Source: Haematococcus lacustris
Taxonomy: Eukaryota; Chlorophyta; Chlorophyceae; Chlamydomonadales; Haematococcaceae
Direction of reading: 5' to 3'
Assembly: GCA_030144725.1 (NCBI GenBank)
Contig: JASKMD010000024.1
Coordinates: 203,390-267,389, forward strand
DNA length: 64,000 nt
In this document: positions 14,301-25,300 of the stretch, in pieces
How the letters are laid out: each line of letters begins with the position of its first letter
How positions within the stretch are numbered: position 1 is the first letter of the stretch
Translations under genes and position numbers: made by a program
The notes under the pieces: model-generated
Told to the model about the DNA's origin: nothing
The model's database searches: none
The model's input: the letters and a program-made list of their open reading frames with translations, nothing else

Positions 14301-17300
14301 CACCTTCTGGCCCAGCCTAGGGGCCAACAGCCACCAGCATGACAGGCAGCAGCTGGTGTGCCGAGGCTATGTGTGCATGGCAGATGGGGGGAGGACGGGG
14401 GGGAGGGTGTTGAGGTGGCCTGGCTGGCTGCAGGCTGCTGTGGAGGAGGGTTTGGAAGGGTGCCAGAAGCTGGAGGGGGTGTTCAGGAGGCGGGAAGGAG
14501 GGGAGGAAGAAGAGGAGGGAGAGGGGGGATGAGTGTGGCTTATGTGGTCAGCGGCTGATGAAGATGCAGAGCCAGGCAGGGTGGCTAGCTGCACTGCTTG
14601 CCAGACACTGCTGGGTAGGCTCTGAGCAGCAGGAGCCCTGCTGGCAGGCCCGTGCTCCACCCCCTTGTTTGCTTGCTGACCTACCCTGTTATAATCCCAT
14701 GCAGCCACCCACCTGGCAAACAGCAATGCCTCCGCCTTGCCCCCTGCAGCGCCCCCAACCTCTGCTCCTGCCACTGCTGCCTGGCTGGCAGCTCCAGACT
14801 GCTCCAGCCCCTGGCCATGTCCCTGCTGTTGCCCCGACCCTGCAGCTGCTCCAGCAGGAGAGGAGGGCTGTGCCGCCCCAGCTGCAGGGTTTGGGTGGGC
14901 AGCAGGGCTGGGTGCAGCGGGGTGTGAGGCGGAGGGCGGGTGCAGGGCTGCAGAGCCCAGGCCAGCCAGGGAGGGCATGGAGGTGCCGGCTGAGGTACCA
15001 GGGGACAGCCTGGCAGCCGTGTCGGCCAGAACCTGGAGAGGCAGGACAGCAGGAGGGGGCGGTAGAGTAGGTGGCAGGGCACCCAGGGTGGCAGGGGCCA
15101 GGACCAGGCCACCCAGTACCGGGCCTACGCCCCCAGCCAGGGTCGGGGTTAGGGTCAGGGCACGCTGTTGCCTAGGGTGGAGCCATGCGTCTACCACTGT
15201 GGGTGTGATGGTGTGGGCGCTGCCTGCCCCTGCCTGTGGTGCTGGCCCTTTGTGTGACGACCTGTGGTGCTGGTTAGGGCTGGGTAGGGTGGGAGTGAGG
15301 GGAGCACAGGGATGGAAGTCCAGCTGCGGAGTATGCCCTTCTTGTGGTGAACAGGGTCAGGGTCAGGGCTGGGTGTGCAGCAGCCCATGAGCTGCAGCTG
15401 CCCTGTGGGTTGCATAGCCCCACTAGCCAGGGCTGGGCCGTCAGCCCCCTGGCTGATGAGCTGCAGCTCAATGTGGCCACTGAGGCGCCCTGAGCACAGC
15501 CGCGCTGTGTGCTCCCCCATTCTCTTGACCCTGCTCCTGCTCTTCCCTCATGTGGCCTCCTGAGCCCCTGGCCTCCTAGGCGCTGCCCTGCCCTGCCATC
15601 GAGGGTGGGGCCATGTGCCTGCCACTGTGAGTGTGATGCTGTGCTGTGCGGCCCCCTCTTCCTGCAAGCCTCCCCTCACCTCCCTGCTCTCCCTGATGAA
15701 CTCGTCCTGGGTGTCCGCCAGCAGCTGACGCTCCTCCTCTGGCAGCCAGGTCAGGCGCTGCGCCAGGTCACTGGGGGTCACGGCAGGCGCCTGATCGCTG
15801 GGCGGGTCCACGTCTGTCATCTGGCGCATGGCATGTGCATGGTGTACAGTGCATGAGGCACATGGCGCCCCACATGGGCAGGACACCAGCATGCAAGAAC
15901 AAGCAAGAGCAAGAGGGAGCACACGCAGCGTTATAGCGTCACAGGTAGAGGGGCGTGGTGAATGGTGGTAGAGTGAGTCTGCGTTTGGAGTTGGGGCCTA
16001 TGGGCGGTCCAGCAGTGCTCACCTGCCAGCCATCATCAATGATGAGGGTGCGGGGAGTGATGCCGCCAGAGACCAGGCTTGATAGTCCTTCCTGAGATGG
16101 CAGGGCATGGTAGCATAAGCTTGCAATGGGGCAGGGGCAGGGGCAGGGGCAGGGGCAGGGGCAGGGGCAGGGGCAGGGGCAGGGGCAGGGGCAGGGGCAA
16201 GGGGGCAGGGGCAGTCAGCAGGGGAGGGGGAAGCCAGCAGAACAGATGCCTCATGCATGCCTTGCCTGGATTCCTTTGGCAGAGACTGTGGAGTAGAAAG
16301 CATCCCAGGTGCACCAGCCAAAGACGTCTAGTGACGGAGGTAGCTCCTTGATAGACAAGGGTAAAGCTGTTCCAGAAAGGTGGGCAGCAATGGCCACCCC
16401 CCTTTCTACCAGCGAGAATGGATCGCTGCCTGCCGACACATGGAGTAAAGCACCCCATGCGGCAGCTTGCACACGTGCGTCGCCGCTCTCAACACGTAGC
16501 ACCAGGTCACCTTCGTTGCCGCTGCGTGGACTGCGAAGCAAGCAGCATCGGACAGCTGTGCGATAAAGGTCACTCTCCAGCAGTGCTGCGAACTCCAGCA
16601 GTGCTGCGGACTCAAAGCCACATAAGCGTGTGGGCGTAACGCGCGTAGCACGTGCTTATCATCCCGCATCAACAAATTTGCGCCGAATTAGAATGGATCA
16701 TGCACGCCGACCCGTGCTTCGGCAGCTGCCAGAAACTCCTCTACGAATGGTGTGCGATACTGATGGCATATATGCACGAGCAAAAATCGCGTAACAGACA
16801 ATTGATACGCTCTTCAGGATGACCCCGCGAAGCGGCAGCGAATTGCGTATCAGACGCCGGTGCATGGCACGTCCGCCTTGAATGTGTGCACACCAGGGTG
16901 GGAGACGTGCAGCACTGACTGTCTGCAGTGCAGCTCAGACCCAATCAGCCCAAGCTTGAGCTGTGCACAGGACACTGCCAGGTCAGCAGCAGGCAGGAGG
17001 CGGAGACATCCTAGACTACCTAAAGGGCCGAGGTGGCAGGGTATGCCATCTGGCGCCTTCTTGCCAGTCAGCCCACAGCACAACCTGCAGTGACCTACAC
17101 TATGCCTAGCTCTTGCTCTCAGATCAAGGAGCTAGAAGATGAGGTATCCCGCCAGCGTGCGGCCAACGAGCAGTTGACTGCTGCACTGGCCCAAGCCAGC
17201 GCTGCCCAATCAAAGCTGCAGCTTCAGCTATCCATGGCTGAACAGCAGTGTGCTGCAGCCAAGGCAGCCAGTGCAACTGCTAGCAGCGCTGCCAGTGCAG

Positions 17301-20300
17301 CGGCCAAACCCTCCGCCTACATCGCCCAGCTGGAGCAGCTGGTGGACTCGGAGCTAGCCAAGGGCCTGGCATTGGAAACCCAGCTGGCAGCAGCCCAGGT
17401 GTGCTGCAGCAGGGCCATCACTAGCCCCCCCTACACTCCAGCTGTCCAGCTGCGACCAGGTTCACTGCCAGAGGCAGGGGGTGGTGTGCTGGCGGTGCCA
17501 TGCCGTGCCTTGAAGTGCCGTGCGCTTGCGGTGCTGCATGCTGCTGGGTGCTGGTCAGGAGCGGCTGCTGCAGGCGGAGCAGCGCACAGCTGCCGCCAAG
17601 GAGCAAGCCAGCGCTGCTGCAGCTGAGGCACAGCGCAGTGCTGCTGCATTGGGGGCTGAGCTCGAGGCTGTGCGCCAGGAATTGAGCGGCGTGCGGGCAG
17701 GTGTGCCGCGCTGCTACATTGCTGCACCCGCATGCCTAGCTGCCCATCCTGGACATGCATTGTAGGGCTCGAGTGCTGCGGCCTGGAGGCTGCGGAGGGA
17801 GGCTGGTCAGCTGGGGCACAATGGCTGCTTCTGTTCGCTGCGGGGCTGCTGCTGAAACCGGAGCTGCTGTTTCTGCTGACCCCATCAGCTGTGACGCTTG
17901 TTGGGCTTGCCGTGGCTGCTGCCAGGCTGAATGTGTGGCTGCTGTGCCGCTGCTGTGCTGTGCGCTGGGTCACAGAGGGTGCCAGTGCTCTGTCTGCCGC
18001 CCAGCTGTCAGCCCGGCTGGAGGCCAAGCGGTGCAGCGCGGAAAAGGAGATGCACCGCGCCACCCAGCAGCAGGCAGCCCACCTGGGCCAGCGCCTGGAG
18101 GCAGCGCAGGCTGAGGTGCAGGCGCTGCAATCAGCCCTGGGGCAGGCCAGGGCGCAGCTGGCAGGCAGGGCATCCACCGGCCTGACAAATGATGCCACAG
18201 GTGGGGTGACATAGGGTGAAAGGTTGCCTGGCTGGCTCACTGGCTGACTGACTGCTAGACCAGCTGCCCTGCAACAAGGGTAGGTGTACTGCCCTGGCAC
18301 CCTCAAATGCAGTCAGTTTGGCCAAGGTAATGCTTGTGCCCTCCCATTGCCCTGCCCCTTTGCTACAAAGCATCTGTATGGCACAGCAGCTCAGATCCAG
18401 CAACACTAGGCAAGCAGGCAGCAGGCAAAGTGGATCTTCCCGAGGCCATGCCAGCAGGCCATATGCCATCATGAGGTGCCACTGCTGTGCACACATGCGA
18501 GGCTGGCAGCCTGCACTGCCCCTGTCTCAGGCTTGGCAGGCGGCGGCACTGGGCATGCGGAGCTGGAGGTGGCTGTGCTCCAGCGGGAGGTCAGCCGGCT
18601 GCGGCAGCAGCTGCAGCGGCAGCCGGGCAGCGGCGGCCAGGAGGGCAGCGGGCTGGGCTCCCCTAGACTTGACGGGGCGGCGGGGACACAGGCTGCAGCA
18701 GCCCTGGTGGCAGAGCTGCGGGGGCAGCTGGCAGCAGCTCAGGAGCAGCTGCAGGCCTGGGCGCAGGTGCTGGCAGCACTGCCTCCTGGGACTCAGGTGT
18801 GACCTGGCTGTGTGATCTGGCTGTGTGGCCTGGCGCTTTGACCTGGCCCTGTGTGCTGACTGTGAGCTGGTAGTCGGGCAAGGACGGCAGGCGGACTTTG
18901 TGGCTGGCGGCTGCTGCCCCAAGGGGTCCATAGCTGGCAGGAGAAATCCAGAGGAAGAGCGAGTGGGGGTTGAGGAGCATAGCGGGGCACTGGCTGCTGG
19001 CACTGGCTGTGCAGGACGCTGCTGCTGCGGCTGTGCTGGTCAAGCAGCAGGTGGCGCAGCTGCGGGACGCTCGGTCCGCCTTGCAGGTATGCCTCACCAC
19101 TCTCCCCCCAGGCGCCAACCCACTTGCTACCTCACTGCGTCTGGCCCCCTGTGGCTGTGGGCATGGCTGCTGGAAAACACATGACGTGTTTGAGAAGGGA
19201 TTGGCCAGGCATAGGCATGGGCCGGGAGGTGTGGAGGGCTGTGAGCGGCTGTCTCTGTCACATGCCTGGCGGCAGGCACGTGAGTGCGAGCTGGTGGAGG
19301 TGCGGGTGCTGTGCGACGCGGCCCAGGCACGTGTCCAGGATCTGTCTGCTGAGGCCTCTGCGACTCGCGCCTCTGCCCAGGCTGCGCTGACAGATGCGGC
19401 CATTGCCAACAAGAAGCTGTCAGTGGTGCAGCAGGTAGGCAGTGCGGTGCTGCCACTGCTGCCTGTGACCATGGTGACCATGGCCTGAGCCCTTACCGCC
19501 TGGCTGCTGCAGTGGTGCTGCAGTGACGAAGACTGTGCAGTGTGGCTGGTGGACTGACATGGTTATAGCTACCCTGCTCCTAAGGCTGATGTTTCATGAA
19601 GTAGGGTAGCAAGGGCAGCCTTAGCCTGCTGGCTGGTCAGAGCCCCAGCCTCCCTGGTAGTGGCCAGGGGCATGCTGGTTAGGGCCTGCACCCCACTGCC
19701 AGGTGCCTGGGCCGTGAGCTGCCCAGCAGCTGCCAGCTGGGCTGGTCAGTGTGCTGCAGGAGCGTGACAGTCTGGCTCGGGCACTGGCAGAGCCACTGCC
19801 AGGAGGGGATGGCGCGCCCAGCTCAGTGGGGGCCAGGCTGGCCGCTGCCAAGGTGGCCTCCCGGGCAGCGCAGGCTGAGGCTCGGGTGCTGGACCTCACT
19901 TTCAGTGCAGACACAGCCCAGGCAAGCGCTGCGCTGCTGAGCTGTGGGGCTGGTGCTGGGCAGCTCCAGCCGCCAACCCAGGCTCAGTGCTGCTGTGGTG
20001 ACGTCTCCAGGCAGTGGGCTGCTGAGGGTGAGGTGGAGGGAAGAGTGTGTGTGTGCCCAGTAGCTTTAAGGGGGTGGAAGGAGAAGGCTGAAACCAGCAA
20101 AGGTCTAAGAATGGGGAGGGCTGAAGGATTGCAGCCAGCTGCGATACAGTGAGTGCTGTCTCTGCTCCTGCCGCTTGCAGGCAGAGGTTGAGCGGCTGCT
20201 GCGCAGTGAGAGCGCAGCCCGCAGCGAGGCTGAGGCGGCCAAGGCCCGAGCTGCAGCTGCTGAGGCGAGAGTGGCCAGCCTGGAGAAGGAGGCGGACGGC

Positions 20301-23300
20301 CTGGCCAGGGAGGTGGCTGGCCTGCAGGTGTGGGCCTGGCTGGACTATGGGCCCTGCTGCAGGGGAGGCGGGTGCCCCGGTCAGCCTAGCAGCCTGAGCT
20401 GGCTCTGGCTCCAACAGGGGCAGCTGGGCGTGTGCGGCCCACCAGGTACACAGCATGGCAGTAGGTGGGCGCTGTGCTCGTTGTCTGCAGGAGAAGCTGG
20501 GCCGTGGCGAGTTTGGCAAGTCCGGCAGCGTGCGGGTGCTGCACCTGCGGATGAACCCAGAGAGCCAGTACCAGCAGCAGGTGAGGGCTGGGTGGCAGCA
20601 CCCTGGCACCCAACAGTGCTGCCTGGCAGCTGTGACTGCAGCCTGCTTTGCTGCATTGTGGCAGAGGTGCAGTACTGATACCCACACACAACTCTGGCAG
20701 CACACAACTCAATCCTTCAACTTGCCTGCTGCCTGCCTGCCAGCCAGCTTGACACAGCCTGCTTTGCTGCATCCATGACTGCCTACCTGCCAGCCAGCTT
20801 CCACCTGCCTGCCAGCTTCTCCGCAGGCCGCGGAGGGAGAGATGGGCGCACTTCGCGCTGAGGTGACTGCGCTGCGGGCCAGCGTGTCCGACCTGGAGGG
20901 GCAGCTGGCCACGGCCCGGCAGCAGGCGCACGCAGCGGCCTCACACTCAGGCTCAGGACCTGACAGCGGCCAGGCGGTGGCTGCAGGCGTCGGGGTGGCT
21001 GGACTGGCGGTGAAAGATGCAGAAGTAGCCGTGCTCAAGCACAAGGTGGGGCCAGCTGATGTTCAAATGCAGCATCCCACAGCAGCTGGGCTGACACTGT
21101 TTGGTGCGTGGGAGGTGCTGAGTTGGCTGGTTGTCCCGCATCACTGGCATCCCGGGCCCCACCCTGCTGCTGCTGCTGCTCCTGGCTGCATGACCTTGCT
21201 TGGTGCGTGGGAGGAGTTGGGTGGCTGGTTTGCCCGGGCTGCAGGTGGCTGAGGCGGACAAGGCTTCAGCCCGGCTGAAGGAGGTGTTCAAGGAGCGCGC
21301 TGCAGCCTTCAGGGAGGCGGTGTACCTGCTGTTTGGCTACCGGTGCGCCACCCGGTGCTGTCCAGCCACAACACCAGCCACAGCTGCAGCCACAATCCAG
21401 CAGCTCAGGCGCACCTCCACCGTCGTCCACCTGCTCAGCTGACAGCCGCTGTGGGGTAGTCCAGCTGTAACCCTAGCTGCGAGGGCCCACCTTCCGAGCC
21501 AGGCTCCTGCAGCGTGGAGCTGAACCCCAGCATTTCCACAGCATGGTGTTGCACGCTGCACCTGCTGCTGTCCCTGTGGCCTCCCGCTGCTGCTGCTGTC
21601 CAGGATGGAGCTGACCAGTGAGGCCACCGCTGCCCGCAATGCGGCCAACGCACCCACCACCATCACGCTGAGGCCCCAGCACGCAGACGATGCCCAGGCT
21701 GTGCTGCTCTTCAGGTGAGCTCCCACACCCAGGCCAGCACCACTGCTATTGCCAGGCTGACAGCTCGCACACCACCCTCCAGCCCTGGGTATGTGCTGAT
21801 CCGCTGCCCCTCACGCTACCCTCTGCCCTGGACCTGGCCTCAACCTGTTGCGCGACCAGCATGAGGTGCTGGGGCAGCCTTACAGAATGCCCCAGCTCCT
21901 GCCTGACCCTGCACAGATCCCTCCCCCATCCCCAGGTGGTGCTGGCCACCCTGCTGTTGCTGCCGCTGCTAGCGCTGCTGTCTACATGGTGCTGTGGTGA
22001 TGGTGGTGCCAGGTACACCAAGGAGCGGGGCATGGAGATGGTGGCCACGCCCTTCACCTCCACTCGCCTGGCCCGGGAGGTGGACACCTTCGTGAACCGC
22101 TTCCGCAGCATCCCCGCCCTCACCGCCAACCTCACCATGGAGTTGTTCCAGAAACAGACGCAGTGCTGAGCTGGCTCACTAGGGGCCTGGGTAGGGCTAG
22201 CAGGCTGAGGCTGGCCTGGGTGACGCTCAGGTGCTTGCGGGCTATGCTGCTGTGTGATGGTGGCCATGGTTTGAGCTGGACTGGGCCTGTACTCTGGCGG
22301 TGGCATCATGGTCATGCAGCGGTAGAGTACAGACCCCCATCTAGGCCTTCCTTAGTGCGGTGCAGGGATGACACCTGGTGCTGGTGCATGACACCACAGG
22401 CAGCTGTTGTGGCCTAATGTGCAAGCAGGCTACCACAGCTGTTGTGTGGGTCTGCCATTGGTCAGCGCCACCTGTCACGCTTGTGTAACCAGTGACCATG
22501 CCAATGTACCAAAAACAGTATAGCTGCAGCCCAATGGGAGTGAGGGTGGCTATGTATACTTTGGCAGCTTAGCATGTGACAGCCACAGGCACAGCACCCA
22601 GCAGGAGCAGCCTCGGCGCAGCTGAAGGCCAAGGGAGCTTGACCTAGGTGTCCCTGCAAGCCCAGCCTCTAAGCGACCCCCTGTGCGGGCCCTTCAAGCA
22701 GCATAGCCCAAACTCTCCCAGGACCCCTGCCAGGTCCCACCCAACTGCCTAGTCCTCACAAGCTGGCCCCCTGCCTGCCTGCCTGCCTGCCTGTGCCAAC
22801 CCCAGCTCATAGGTCCTGGCCACAGCCTGGCAGGGCTGGTCTGGCCGCTGAGCCTGGCCACTCACTCTGCCGGGCGCAGCGTGGCCCTGAAGTCCCCGTC
22901 AATCAGGGGCAGCAGCAGGGCATAGGGGCCCTGGCCACCCGGCTGCACCTCCACCTGCCACAGCACCGGCAGCAGCAGCAGCAGCAGCAGTGACCAGGCC
23001 GCAACAATAGGATGGCCAGCAGCCACCCTTCACCCTGCACCCACCACCCCAATGCAAGCCGCCACAGCTTGTCCACCCCCCTTTTGTACCGTCTCATCAC
23101 CGCAGTAAAGCTTGCCTAGTCCCCTCTCCTGTTGCTTCGCCGCCTTTCTTGACTTTGTTTATTCCTCCTCTCCTCGCCACATCTGTATGCCTTGGTCTCA
23201 AGGGTTTGGAGATTATGGGGTTGTCTTGTCCCTGCCCTGCCCTCCCTCGCCTGCCAACAACACGACCCAGTCGCCACCTAGCTGCTGGCTCTCACCAGCA

Positions 23301-24010
23301 GAAACTGGATTTCAGGCGGCAGGCTGCGTGTGCTGCTGCGCCACTCTGGGGTCATCCACCACAGTTTGCTGCGCGCGCAGGCCAGCATGCGCCCTGGCGC
23401 CAACTGCGTCCCACACACCACACCACACACACAGCCAGTCAAGCAGCCTAGCACCACTGCTGTGGCCATGGATGGTGGAGGAGCCGTTGGCAACAACATG
23501 GCACAGGCTGAACCTTTTGCTGCAGCTGGTTGCCGTCAGCTGCTTAGCGCCTGTCACAGCCCTGGTGCAGGAGCGGCAGCCCTGGCTGGTGAGAGGCACG
23601 ACTGCACTCTGCCTGGAGATCAGCGGCCACGTGGACTTCGCCGCAACAGGCCTTGGAGCACCTTGGCATGGGGCTGGGCAGGGTATGGAGCTGCTCTGTT
23701 GCTTGTGGCTCATAAGCGCAGCTGTGTCCAGGCTGCCAGCACCCACCTTGGCAATGCACACATCAAGGATACTGGAGGGCGAGCCCCCTGGAGCCTCCAA
23801 GCCCAGCACCAGACCCCAGCTGCCCTGCGCACTGCCTGCTGCCACTGCCTCCTGCAGTATTCCTGCCTTTGCCCCCCCTAATCGTTCACTGACGTCTGGG
23901 AGCTGGCGCACACTGGAATGAATCTGGCTCAGCAATGGCACACGTTTGTCACCGGTTGCTATGCTGATGACACCATCCGCATGCACCAGAGGCAGGGCAG
24001 TATGTGCCAT
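8335..24010 (-). CDS. Raffinose synthase / alkaline alpha-galactosidase (GH36-like) family protein
   Basis: Family members transfer galactosyl groups to make raffinose or hydrolyse alpha-galactosides; which applies here is undecided. Exons: 24010-23747, 23403-23296, 22954-22866, 16530-16266, 16091-16023, 15820-15680, 15032-14685, 14306-14150, 13586-13518, 13230-13088, 12628-12437, 12283-12135, 12004-11908, 11480-11398, 10462-10364, 10229-10154, 9986-9906, 9567-9496, 9150-8974, 8751-8335. All phases close, giving about 1030 residues. Motifs in order: [84 protein letters not shown] (likely nucleophile Asp), [12 protein letters not shown] (likely acid/base region), [47 protein letters not shown]. 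Two introns use GC donors (after 16266 and 10154). The 6.3-kb third intron encloses MAD1. Longer than plant homologues because of an insertion between DDGWQ and [11 protein letters not shown]. The true start could lie upstream, up to 24502. Confidence 0.93.
9311..9476. repeat. (CCCCTG)n intronic microsatellite
   Basis: Near-perfect hexamer array in the intron between the 9567-9496 and 9150-8974 exons of the raffinose-synthase gene. Open frames through it (Ala-Pro or Gly-Gln repeats) are artefacts. Confidence 0.95.
10546..11045. other. Assembly gap (500 N)
   Basis: Exactly 500 N, flanked on both sides by CAG/GCA-rich triplet repeats. It lies inside the intron between the 11480-11398 and 10462-10364 exons. 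The exon phases join across it, so no coding sequence needs to be missing. The real length is unknown. Confidence 0.98.
11143..11340. repeat. (GGGGCA)n intronic microsatellite
   Basis: Hexamer array in the same intron as the gap, with the motif inverted relative to 9311-9476. Ends with one or two slipped units. Confidence 0.95.
13902..14141. repeat. (CCCCG)n intronic array
   Basis: About 240 bp of CCCCG pentamers with one base change near 14123. It abuts the 14306-14150 exon of the raffinose-synthase gene. Same motif, opposite strand, as the 2.4-kb array at 35496-37865. Confidence 0.97.
16130..16208. repeat. (GGGGCA)n intronic microsatellite
   Basis: Short hexamer array in the intron between the 16530-16266 and 16091-16023 exons. 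Same family as 11143-11340. Confidence 0.9.
17102..22169 (+). CDS. MAD1: MAD1-like spindle assembly checkpoint protein, nested in an intron
   Basis: MAD1 recruits MAD2 to unattached kinetochores and also sits at nuclear pores. Exons: 17102 (or 17123)-17398, 17559-17700, 17976-18200, 18531-18796, 19015-19086, 19276-19434, 19727-19921, 20181-20327, 20491-20580, 20827-21045, 21245-21342, 21604-21714, 22013-22169. The phases close, giving about 725 residues, close to human MAD1 (718). Most of the protein is Ala/Gln/Leu-rich coiled coil. Diagnostic parts: [12 protein letters not shown] (MAD2-interaction motif; animals have KVLHMSLNP), [19 protein letters not shown] (includes the RLK motif that binds Bub1), GYRMELTSE, and the C-terminal RWD-like end [16 protein letters not shown]. 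One intron has a GC donor (CAG|GCAAGC at 19922). The start is uncertain: the ATG at 17102 is in frame, but a further upstream exon is possible. It lies wholly within intron 3 of the raffinose-synthase gene, on the other strand. Confidence 0.9.
22484..22488 (+). terminator. Candidate TGTAA polyadenylation signal for MAD1
   Basis: TGTAA is the usual polyadenylation signal of volvocalean algae. This one lies about 315 bp after the MAD1 stop. A five-base match alone is weak evidence. Confidence 0.35.
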
Positions 24011-25214
24011 GGAGTCACCGTACAGGGCTGCCGCCTTCTGCAGCGCTGTGTGTCTGGCTGAGCTGTTGGCTGCTGGTGTACTGTTGCCCTGATGTCTTAG
24101 AGCTGTGGCTGTTGACAGTGCTTTGGGGCACGGGACGACAGGCAGCCTCAGCAATGAAGTGCTGTCACAAGGCGTTTGCGGCAACTCAACCTCTGCGACA
24201 AGGATAAACCATATCATAGACTGATGCAGCAGAGCAGGGCGCGATGTAGCGATCTGGCCCCGTGCGCCTCCCGCACCGTGATGAACTGCTGGCTTGGCAC
24301 AGGAGAGAATGCTAATACTGCATTCACGACGAGAGCACACATACAGCGCAAAAGAAGTCAACGAGTAACGCACTCGGTCACAGGTTGGCGCCACACACAA
24401 ACACACCTTGACCGCTTCGGCTTGTTCCTGACGTAGTCTCGCATAGCGGGTTTGACCCGGTCTTTGCATAGCTTGTTGCACATAGCTTGTTGCAAGACGC
24501 ACTACAGAGTATTACGCACTACAGAGGCTATCGGGCAGTGACAAGAAGGAAGGACTGAAGCAAAGTTGTCGCGCCGCGATGGAAAGGGAGATACAAGCAA
24601 AGTTGTCGAAACAAGTGTGTGCTCCTGCTGTGCTATAACATTACGCAAAACGTAACCGAGAAACATGACGATAAACACCGCCCACCTTGCCACATCAGAA
24701 AGTTTTGCATGCGACCCAGGTTGAGCGAAGTTAGCCCAGGTTGCCCATTTGTAAACCCAGTCGTGTCGAGTAATCCAGCTTAGGCTATGCATACTCAGGC
24801 CGTTCAACTTGTAGTGCATACAGCTACTACTATTTAATGGGGAGTGGTCTTAGGGAGTAGGTTTGTAGCAGCCGTAGCCCACACATCACACGCACTCGCA
24901 CGTCGAGCTCAACAGATACTCTCCCAGCCTGCTGTAAGGTGTACGAGCTCGTTGCAGGCAAAGTTAACAGCTATTATGACAAAGGAAAGTACTCGGCAAG
25001 GCGCAATGTAAACAGTACTTGACATTACGGTACAGCATCGTGCACGGGTTCGAAGGGTATCTGCAGATGAGGCACTACGGAGAACATTGCTGCATATTTA
25101 TGTATCTATCTAAACAAATTCAGTGTGAGCATGCGCAAAACTACAGAATCATCCCCGAACCTCGTTGCGCATCGGCATTGCCCAGCCGTCCAGCATTGCC
25201 CAGCCGTCCCTGCG
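24011..25214. promoter_or_regulatory. Shared intergenic region of two divergent genes
   Basis: The raffinose-synthase family gene (minus) and the 5'-nucleotidase gene (plus) are head to head with at most 1.2 kb between start codons. The region should hold both promoters. No clear TATA box or known operator was recognised. If the raffinose-synthase start is further upstream (open to 24502), the gap shrinks to about 0.7 kb. Confidence 0.5.
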
Positions 25215-25300
25215 ATGGCACGCTCCATGTTCCTGGCACTGTTGCTAGTCGCCGCAGCCAGCGTGCACTCGCGAACAACTACCCTCAACATCCTGCAGTG
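25061..25300 (+). repeat. Tandem duplication of first-exon region, copy A
   Basis: The segment from CTGCAGATGAGGCACTACGG through the first exon and donor matches 25424-25657 closely, with small indels. It carries the first alternative signal-peptide exon (25215-25297). Confidence 0.9.

Noticed and set aside
13622..14327. Gly/Ala/Arg-rich (AGRGG) proteins
   Set aside because: Products of the CCCCG intronic array. The real exon (14306-14150) uses a different, non-repetitive stretch.
23312..24502. Single 396-codon minus-strand gene
   Set aside because: Only its part up to 23747 fits the raffinose-synthase family. Beyond the donor at 23747 the frame is intron, and the next exon is in another frame.
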